From Syntrophomonas sp. UBA5314 (GTDB lineage Bacteria > Bacillota > Syntrophomonadia > Syntrophomonadales > Syntrophomonadaceae): a stretch of DNA of 64,000 nucleotides. The position numbers and the translations under genes are program-made. Within the stretch, counting starts at the first letter, position 1; every line of letters begins with the position of its first letter. Below the pieces are notes generated by a model. It did no database searches. It was not told the DNA's origin and worked only from the letters and a program-made list of their open reading frames with translations. The stretch covers positions 55,248-119,247 of the forward strand of contig DHRK01000065.1 of the NCBI GenBank assembly GCA_002410325.1. Direction: 5' to 3'. Of the stretch, positions 58,534-64,000 are shown in pieces.

Positions 58534-58573
58534 TACTGATGCAGCAGGCCCCGGTGGACTTTAAATACCCTGC

Positions 58574-58602
58574 TTGACTTCCAGCGGGCTATATGTTAAG
58601 TT
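58574..58602 (+). promoter_or_regulatory. Candidate promoter of rplU
   Basis: TTGACT lies 17 bases before TAAGTT, with TG at the extended -10 position. The -10 is poor, so confidence is low. Confidence 0.35.
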
Positions 58603-58604
58603 CT

Positions 58605-58700
58605 AATGTGGTTACACGTTTTTGTAACCGCGCGGTACGGGTTTTTAAACGGCCTTTGAGGTCTGCCTGGAACCGGCGAGTCTTAAAAAATGTGGAGGTG
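58605..58700 (+). ncRNA. Possible L21 leader RNA
   Basis: The untranslated leader before rplU contains CGCGCGGTACGGGTTTTTAAACGG, reminiscent of the Firmicute ribosomal protein L21 leader. I recall that element only in outline, so this is tentative. Confidence 0.35.
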
Positions 58701-58708
58701 TTTGATTA

Positions 58709-59023
58709 GTGCAAGCAGTCATAGCGACAGGAGGAAAACAGTACCGGATTACTGAAGGAACGGTACTGAAGGTTGAAAAGTTGGCCGGGGAGCCCGGGGA
58801 CCAGATCGTACTGGACCAGGTCCTCATGTTGAGCGACGGGGAGGGCAACTGCAAAGTCGGCAGCCCGCTGCTGGAGGGAGCCCGGGTGACCGCCCAGTTG
58901 ATTGAACAGGGCAAGGAAAAGAAGGTTGTTGTCTACAAGTACAAGAAGCGCAAGAATTATCATAAAAAACAGGGGCATCGCCAATCTTATACCAAACTGG
59001 TTATTCAGACCATTGAAGGCTGA
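58709..59023 (+). CDS. rplU: 50S ribosomal protein L21 (104 aa)
   Basis: A GTG start follows GGAGGTG. MQAVIATGGKQYRI and the C-terminal KYKKRKNYHKKQGHRQSYTKLVI are diagnostic of L21. The stop overlaps the next gene's ATG. Confidence 0.97.
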   Translation: MQAVIATGGKQYRITEGTVLKVEKLAGEPGDQIVLDQVLMLSDGEGNCKVGSPLLEGARVTAQLIEQGKEKKVVVYKYKKRKNYHKKQGHRQSYTKLVIQTIEG

Positions 59024-59352
59024 TGATCAGGGTTTTGATAGAATACCGGGACGATGATATCGTAGCATTTTCCGTAGAGGGCCATGCCGGTTACGCCCAG
59101 AAGGGCAGCGACATCTACTGTGCAGGGGTTTCAGCTGTAGCCCAGACGACCCTGTTGGGTTTGCTAGAACAGTTGGAGGAGGCTCCCCGCTATCAGGTGG
59201 AACAGGGATGCCTGCTGTGCCGGCTTCCCGAAAACTTGAGCTCCCGGGACCGGGAACGGGCGCAAACCATATTGACAACCATGGTTCTGGGCCTGCAAGC
59301 GATGGCGGAAGTCTACGGAGAATACCTGAAAATTGAGCTTAGGAGGCAATAA
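59023..59352 (+). CDS. prp: Ribosomal-processing cysteine protease Prp (109 aa)
   Basis: His21 (EGHAGYA) and Cys33 (DIYCAGVSAV) match the catalytic pair of the YsxB/Prp family. Prp removes the N-terminal extension of ribosomal protein L27 in Firmicutes. The neighbouring L27 gene has exactly such an extension. It overlaps rplU by one base and precedes rpmA. Confidence 0.93.
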   Translation: MIRVLIEYRDDDIVAFSVEGHAGYAQKGSDIYCAGVSAVAQTTLLGLLEQLEEAPRYQVEQGCLLCRLPENLSSRDRERAQTILTTMVLGLQAMAEVYGEYLKIELRRQ

Positions 59353-59353
59353 A

Positions 59354-59650
59354 ATGTTTTCATTTGATCTGCAATTGTTCGCCCATAAAAAGGGTGTGGG
59401 AAGTTCCAGAAACGGCAGAGACAGCGAGTCCAAACGCCTGGGGGTCAAGAAGTATGACGGCCAGGTAGTGCGGGCCGGCAATATTCTGGTGCGCCAGAGG
59501 GGGACCAAGATCCATCCCGGAACCAATGTGGGCATCGGCGGAGATGACACCCTGTTTGCGGTTGTGGATGGAAAGGTCAAGTTTGAGAGAAGGGGACGCG
59601 ATCGCAAGCAGGTCAGCGTATATCCTCTTGAGGAAAGCGCCAGCCTGTAA
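59354..59650 (+). CDS. rpmA: 50S ribosomal protein L27 with cleavable N-terminal extension (98 aa)
   Basis: The ATG at 59354 follows AGGAGG. The protein begins MFSFDLQLFAHKKGVGSS. The LQLF/AHKKG junction is the known Prp cleavage site, leaving mature L27 starting AHKKG. The rest (SKRLGVKKYDGQVVRAGNILVRQRG) is typical L27, at the peptidyl-transferase centre. Confidence 0.97.
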   Translation: MFSFDLQLFAHKKGVGSSRNGRDSESKRLGVKKYDGQVVRAGNILVRQRGTKIHPGTNVGIGGDDTLFAVVDGKVKFERRGRDRKQVSVYPLEESASL

Positions 59651-59680
59651 CCCATTAAAATGGCCGGCAAGAAACCAAGA

Positions 59681-59705
59681 CCCCTGGAGTTCTTCGGGGG
59701 TTTTT
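59681..59705 (+). terminator. Terminator after rpmA
   Basis: CCCCTGGA and TTCGGGGG pair (with wobble pairs) around GTTC and are followed by TTTTTGC. Confidence 0.75.
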
Positions 59706-59734
59706 GCTATTATTAGGTAACTGGAGGGATGGCG

Positions 59735-60178
59735 ATGGAGGATGCAAAGGTGGTTGATCTGATCCGCAGGATGAGGCATGACCTGGGCAATTATCTCCAG
59801 GTTATAGGCGGTTATGCGGAGTTGGGGCGAACCAAGGAAATCTCGGCCTATGTTGGGCAAATCAACGCTGGTATGATATCTGAGCGCCTTTTATTTGAAA
59901 AAACAGCTCCGGAGGCGGCGCTTTATCTTTTCCAGGTCCTTTTATTTGCGCATGAGCTGGGAATCCTATTAAAGTATAAGGATTTGCAGCTGCAGTCGCA
60001 TCAGCGGCTTGGGGAACAGAACCAGCCTTACCGGGCTCTGGCGGACATTGCCGACCAATTAAACGATATGGATGACGATCCTGAAGTGCATTTGTCGTTC
60101 AACGAGTCAGAGCAAGGGATCTTGATGGTTTTTGAGTGTGAACAATTGGCGGGAGGCCGGGTAGAAGTGTGGGCTTAA
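59735..60178 (+). CDS. Spo0B-like sporulation phosphotransferase (147 aa)
   Basis: The ATG at 59735 has CTGGAGGG 7 bases upstream. The N-terminal helix carries RHDLGNYLQVIGGYAEL with His15 as the likely phosphorylated residue (H-box RHDxxNxLQ of Spo0B). The C-terminal part is a reduced ATPase-like domain without nucleotide motifs. In Bacillus Spo0B passes phosphate from Spo0F to Spo0A and lies between rpmA and obg, as this gene does. Many Clostridia lack the full phosphorelay, so its partner here is uncertain. Confidence 0.78.
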   Translation: MEDAKVVDLIRRMRHDLGNYLQVIGGYAELGRTKEISAYVGQINAGMISERLLFEKTAPEAALYLFQVLLFAHELGILLKYKDLQLQSHQRLGEQNQPYRALADIADQLNDMDDDPEVHLSFNESEQGILMVFECEQLAGGRVEVWA

Positions 60179-60189
60179 GGAGTAGCTAA

Positions 60190-61455
60190 ATGTTTGTTGA
60201 CCAGGCCAAAATATATGTCAAGGGCGGCGACGGGGGCAATGGCATTGTCGCTTTTCGCCGTGAGAAATACGTTCCCATGGGCGGACCTTCCGGCGGAGAC
60301 GGCGGACGGGGTGGGCATGTGATATTTCAGGCTGATGAAGGCCTGCGCACCTTGATGGATTTTAAATACAAAAAGCATTTCAAGGCCTCCCGGGGCAGCC
60401 ACGGCGGGGGTAAAAACATGCATGGAGCCAGCGGAGAGGACCTGCTGGTAAAGGTCCCTCCCGGCACGCTGGTCAAGGACCTGGATACTGGTGATATCCT
60501 GGCGGATCTGGTGGCCCACGGGCAGCGGCAGATCGTAGCCGGCGGAGGCCGCGGAGGGCGGGGGAATGCCCGTTTTGCCAACCCCACCAACAAGGCCCCT
60601 TCGATTTCGGAAAACGGGGCGCCGGGTGAAGAACGCTGGCTGCTTCTGGAGTTAAAGGTTCTGGCCGATGTAGGCTTGGTGGGCTTTCCCAACGCGGGTA
60701 AGTCAACTCTTATTTCACGGATTTCCGCAGCCCGGCCCAAGATAGCCGACTATCCCTTTACCACCTTGACTCCCAACCTGGGGGTGGTGCAGACTCGTGA
60801 TGGAGAATCCTTCGTGGTAGCCGACATCCCCGGCTTGATTGAAGGTGCCCATGAAGGAGCCGGCTTGGGGCATGACTTTTTGCGGCATGTGGAGCGCACC
60901 AGGGTGTTGCTCTTTGTCCTGGACGCGGCTCAAACCGAGGGTCGGGACGTTTTGGAGGATTATGAAGTGCTGCGCCGGGAGCTGGTCCGGTACCAATCGA
61001 AACTGGCGGATCGGCCTTATCTAGTAGTAGCCAATAAAATGGATTTACCGGAGGCCCGCCAAAACCTGGAACGCCTTTCGAAACAGTTCGGGGAGAAGCT
61101 ACTGCCCATATCGGCTGCCACCGGGGAAGGAATTGAGCTTCTTATTGAGCGAGCCCGGGCGCTTCTGGATGAAGCCGGCCAACAGAGCGAGCCGGTTTAT
61201 ACCGAAACTCCTGTGACCAGGCGGTTTCAAGCCGACGAAGCCTTCAAAATTGCCATAGTAAACGGGGTTTTCGAGGTCAGCGGCAAGCGCATCGAGCGGC
61301 TGGTCAGCATGACCAACTTTAACAGCGATGAAAGTCTGCAGCGTTTTCAGCAGACTATAAAATATATGGGCCTGGAGGAGGCCCTGAAGGCCAGGGGAAT
61401 CAAGCCCGGGGACACGGTAAGGATCAATGAACTGGTCCTTGAATACAGCGAATAG
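60190..61455 (+). CDS. obgE: Obg family GTPase (421 aa)
   Basis: The glycine-rich Obg fold (FVDQAKIYVKGGDGGNG...GGPSGGDGGRGG), the G domain with GFPNAGKSTL, DIPGLIEGAHEGAGLG and NKMD, and a C-terminal OCT domain (about 345-420) are all present. It supports ribosome assembly and stress and sporulation signalling. TAAGGAGTAGCTAA precedes the ATG. Confidence 0.97.
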   Translation: MFVDQAKIYVKGGDGGNGIVAFRREKYVPMGGPSGGDGGRGGHVIFQADEGLRTLMDFKYKKHFKASRGSHGGGKNMHGASGEDLLVKVPPGTLVKDLDTGDILADLVAHGQRQIVAGGGRGGRGNARFANPTNKAPSISENGAPGEERWLLLELKVLADVGLVGFPNAGKSTLISRISAARPKIADYPFTTLTPNLGVVQTRDGESFVVADIPGLIEGAHEGAGLGHDFLRHVERTRVLLFVLDAAQTEGRDVLEDYEVLRRELVRYQSKLADRPYLVVANKMDLPEARQNLERLSKQFGEKLLPISAATGEGIELLIERARALLDEAGQQSEPVYTETPVTRRFQADEAFKIAIVNGVFEVSGKRIERLVSMTNFNSDESLQRFQQTIKYMGLEEALKARGIKPGDTVRINELVLEYSE

Positions 61456-61503
61456 CGGGACCGGATTTGGCAAAGAGAGCACTTGGGGAGGTTATAGGGG
61501 ATA

Positions 61504-62655
61504 ATGGCCGCGAAAAGAGATTTGGGCAATTTGAAACGGGTGGTGGTGAAAGTAGGAACCAGCACCCTTACCTATCGTAATGGACAGCTTAACCTGCAGC
61601 GTATTGAAACCCTGGTAAGACAAATGGCCGATTTACATAACCGGGATATTGAGATGATCCTGGTAACTTCTGGTGCCATTGGAGTTGGCGCCATTCGCAT
61701 GGGCCTCAAAAAAGTCCCCAAAACCATACCTGATAAACAGGCCCTGGCGGCCATTGGCCAGGGAGCGCTTTTACACCTCTATGAAAAGCTCTTTGCCGAA
61801 TACGGCAAGGTGGTGGCCCAGGTCCTCCTGACCAGAGGAGATTCCGATGACCGGGTGCGCTATTTAAACGCGACCAATGCCCTCCTGGCTATTTTGTCCC
61901 TAAGGGTAATACCGATCATCAATGAAAATGACACGGTGGCCGTGGAGGAGATCCAGTTTGGCGACAACGACACCCTGTCGGCCGTGGTAGCCGGTATGGT
62001 AGATGCCGACCTGCTTGTTATCCTGTCTGATGTGAATGGGCTCTATGACCATGATCCGAGGACGCATCCCGAAGCCAAACTGCTTGCCGAGGTGGGGGAA
62101 ATCACCAGCGAGCTTGAGGAGAACTCCAATGCCCGGGGCAGCACCTTTGCCAGCGGCGGCATGTTCACCAAGCTGAAGGCGGCCCGGATGTGCATGGCGG
62201 CCGGGGTTCCCATGATTGTCGCCAACAGCGAGTCGGACGGCGTAATCCGCCGGATAGTGGCCGGAGAGCGTATTGGCACCCTCTTTATACCCCGGGAGGA
62301 GAAAATGCACGCCCGTAAAAAATGGATCGCCTTTGGCACGGTAGCCCAGGGCACTATTTTGATTGATCCGGGCGCCTGCCAGGCTCTGCTGGCCAAAGGC
62401 AAAAGCCTGCTTCCTTCCGGCATCACCGAGGTACAGGGGGACTTTGACCGGGGTATGGTGGTGGATGTGTGCACCCTTGAAGGGGGGCGCGTGGCCCGGG
62501 GAATGGTCAATTATAGTGCTGATGAGCTGCGCCGGATAGCCGGAAAAAGGACTTCTGACATAGAGAAAATACTCGGCGAGAAGGATTATGACGAGGCGAT
62601 ACACCGCAACAACCTTTGGGTGGAGTATGAAAAGACCGGCCCGAACCATATTTAA
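61504..62655 (+). CDS. proB: Glutamate 5-kinase with PUA domain (383 aa)
   Basis: The kinase domain has VVVKVGTSTLT, LVTSGAIGVGAIRMGL and NENDTVAVEEIQFGDNDTLSA. A C-terminal PUA domain (about 285-365, KGKSLLPSGITEVQGDFDRGMVV) follows. It makes glutamyl phosphate, the first step of proline synthesis. It is followed after 26 bases by proA. Confidence 0.97.
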   Translation: MAAKRDLGNLKRVVVKVGTSTLTYRNGQLNLQRIETLVRQMADLHNRDIEMILVTSGAIGVGAIRMGLKKVPKTIPDKQALAAIGQGALLHLYEKLFAEYGKVVAQVLLTRGDSDDRVRYLNATNALLAILSLRVIPIINENDTVAVEEIQFGDNDTLSAVVAGMVDADLLVILSDVNGLYDHDPRTHPEAKLLAEVGEITSELEENSNARGSTFASGGMFTKLKAARMCMAAGVPMIVANSESDGVIRRIVAGERIGTLFIPREEKMHARKKWIAFGTVAQGTILIDPGACQALLAKGKSLLPSGITEVQGDFDRGMVVDVCTLEGGRVARGMVNYSADELRRIAGKRTSDIEKILGEKDYDEAIHRNNLWVEYEKTGPNHI

Positions 62656-62681
62656 ACAGCCTTGAAAAGGAGAGGTGCAGG

Positions 62682-63941
62682 ATGGATGAATCTTTAAGAA
62701 GAACTATGCTGGAACAGGGGAAAATGGCCCGGCAGGCAGCGCGTTTTCTGGCTACTGCTTCCACCACCCTGAAAAACGATGCTTTATTGGCCATGGCCAA
62801 AGCCCTGGAAAATGAAACCCCGGCCATTCTTGAAGCCAACCAGCTGGACCTGGAATTGGGCCGGCAGCAGGGGTTGACCTCAGCGCTTCTGGAACGGCTG
62901 GCCCTGAATGAAGCGCGGGTCAAGGATATGGCTCAGGGTCTGCGGGAGATCGCTGCTTTGACAGACCCGGTGGGCGAGATTTTGGGGATGTGGCGCCGCC
63001 CCAACGGCCTGGAGATAGGCCGGGTGCGCACTCCCCTGGGTGTGGTGGGCATAATCTACGAGTCCCGTCCCAATGTGACCGCGGATGCGGCTGGATTGTG
63101 CATAAAATCAGGCAATGCCATAATCCTGCGTGGCGGGGAGGAAGCTTTGAACTCCAACCGGGTAATAGCTCGGGCTATTTCCGCTGCAGCGGAGACAGCC
63201 GGCCTGCCCCAAGGGGCCATAGCCCTGATTGACAGCGATGACAAGGAAGCGGCCGTTTTTCTGATGCAGATGAACGATTTTGTGGACGTCCTCATTCCGC
63301 GTGGGGGACTAGGGTTAAAAAAAGCGGTTATGGAAAACGCGACGGTTTCCTATATAATGACCGGGATGGGCAATTGTCATGTCTATGTTGACCAGTTCGC
63401 CGATCTGGCCAAGGCTCGTCCCATAGTATTCAATGCCAAGGTGCAGAGACCGTCTGTCTGCAACGCGGCTGAGACCCTCCTGGTGCATCAGGCGGTGGCA
63501 TCAGCTTTCTTACCGGGAATGCTGGCTGATTTGACGGAAGCCGGAGTGGAAATTCGAGGCTGTGAAAGAACCAGGAGTATTGCACCCGGTATCAATTCGG
63601 CAACCGAGCAGGATTGGGACCAGGAATACCTGGAATTGATTTTGGCAGTAAAAGTGGTGGACGGTCTGGAGGAAGCCATAGACCATATAAATACCCACGG
63701 AACCGGCCACAGTGAAGCCATTGTGAGTGAAAACTATTCCCACGTGCGACGCTTCCTGGCGGCAGTGGATGCCGCAGCCGTCTATGCCAATGCCTCAACC
63801 CGTTTTACCGACGGCGGGGTTTTCGGGTTTGGAGCCGAAATGGGCATAAGCACCCAGAAATTGCATGCCCGTGGGCCAATGGGTCTTACCGAGCTCACTA
63901 CCACAAAGTTTATCGTATACGGGGACGGCCAGATAAGGTAG
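62682..63941 (+). CDS. proA: Gamma-glutamyl phosphate reductase (419 aa)
   Basis: An aldehyde-dehydrogenase fold with GVVGIIYESRPNVTADAAGLCIKSGNAIILRGG and the catalytic-cysteine segment VQRPSVCNAAETLLVH identify ProA. It reduces glutamyl phosphate to the semialdehyde for proline synthesis. AAAAGGAGAGGTGCAGG precedes the ATG. The stop at 63941 is 20 bases before a repeat element. Confidence 0.97.
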   Translation: MDESLRRTMLEQGKMARQAARFLATASTTLKNDALLAMAKALENETPAILEANQLDLELGRQQGLTSALLERLALNEARVKDMAQGLREIAALTDPVGEILGMWRRPNGLEIGRVRTPLGVVGIIYESRPNVTADAAGLCIKSGNAIILRGGEEALNSNRVIARAISAAAETAGLPQGAIALIDSDDKEAAVFLMQMNDFVDVLIPRGGLGLKKAVMENATVSYIMTGMGNCHVYVDQFADLAKARPIVFNAKVQRPSVCNAAETLLVHQAVASAFLPGMLADLTEAGVEIRGCERTRSIAPGINSATEQDWDQEYLELILAVKVVDGLEEAIDHINTHGTGHSEAIVSENYSHVRRFLAAVDAAAVYANASTRFTDGGVFGFGAEMGISTQKLHARGPMGLTELTTTKFIVYGDGQIR

Positions 63942-63961
63942 CCGCACCATGGGGAGATTCT

Positions 63962-64000
63962 TAGTACAACATTCCGCATATTCGTGCACATAATTTGGGC
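63962..64000. repeat. Dispersed inverted-repeat element, copy C (left end, runs off the window)
   Basis: TAGTACAACATTCCGCATAT and the following bases match the left end of copy B (52756 on) with about five differences in 40 bases. The rest of the element lies outside the window. Confidence 0.75.

Noticed and set aside
1..64000. CRISPR arrays, rRNA genes, integrases or complete insertion sequences
   Set aside because: No regularly spaced repeats, no rRNA-like sequence and no transposase or recombinase reading frame was seen.

Overview
The window looks like a chromosomal piece of an anaerobic, spore-forming Firmicute of the Clostridia, most like the syntrophic Syntrophomonadaceae. Three things point there. 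From about 21 kb on, the gene order closely follows the Bacillus subtilis tig-clpX-lonB-lonA-engB ... valS-folC ... maf-radC-mreBCD-minCD ... spoIVFAB-rplU-prp-rpmA-spo0B-obg block. Sporulation-type genes are present (LonB, a SpoIVFA/SpoIVFB-like pair, a Spo0B-like protein). Tungstate uptake and acetyl/butyryl-CoA-transferase genes fit an anaerobic short-chain fatty-acid metabolism. The genus is inference; nothing in the window proves it.

1-14 kb is AT-richer and accessory. It starts with two tandem CoA-transferase genes (the first cut by the window edge) and a PAS/sigma-54 activator. Two truncated CoA-transferase fragments follow on the minus strand behind a near-perfect sigma-54 promoter. 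Next come a large SEC-C protein, two small membrane proteins behind a strong palindromic operator, a ribbon-helix-helix repressor, a YbjQ protein, and a duplicated XRE-regulator/membrane-protein locus of which one regulator copy has decayed. A five-tRNA operon (Gly-Arg-His-Gln-Lys, minus strand) closes this part.

15-21 kb holds miscellaneous genes: a PC4-like protein, an acyltransferase, tRNA-Pro, TrmO, an L,D-transpeptidase, a TPR membrane protein, a sortase, a decayed peptidoglycan-binding gene and tRNA-Gly(GCC).

21-48.9 kb is core: proteostasis (tig, clpP, clpX, lonB, lon), engB, a second SEC-C protein, a secreted Fn3-like repeat protein, valS-folC, a phosphate transporter pair behind a Pho box, rex, maf, radC, and the shape and division genes mreBCD-mrdA-minCDE-rodA.

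49-52.6 kb is a tungstate ABC transporter (tupABC) plus a divergent second binding protein, preceded by a molybdenum/tungsten-cofactor riboswitch. 53-64 kb has the spoIVFAB-like pair, two radical-SAM-associated genes, rng, rplU-prp-rpmA, spo0B-like, obgE and proBA.

A dispersed inverted-repeat element (about 160-265 bp) occurs three times: between the Pho promoter and the phosphate genes, upstream of the spoIVFA-like gene, and cut off at the right edge of the window. A separate REP-type palindrome follows mrdA. No CRISPR array, rRNA, integrase or complete insertion sequence was seen.
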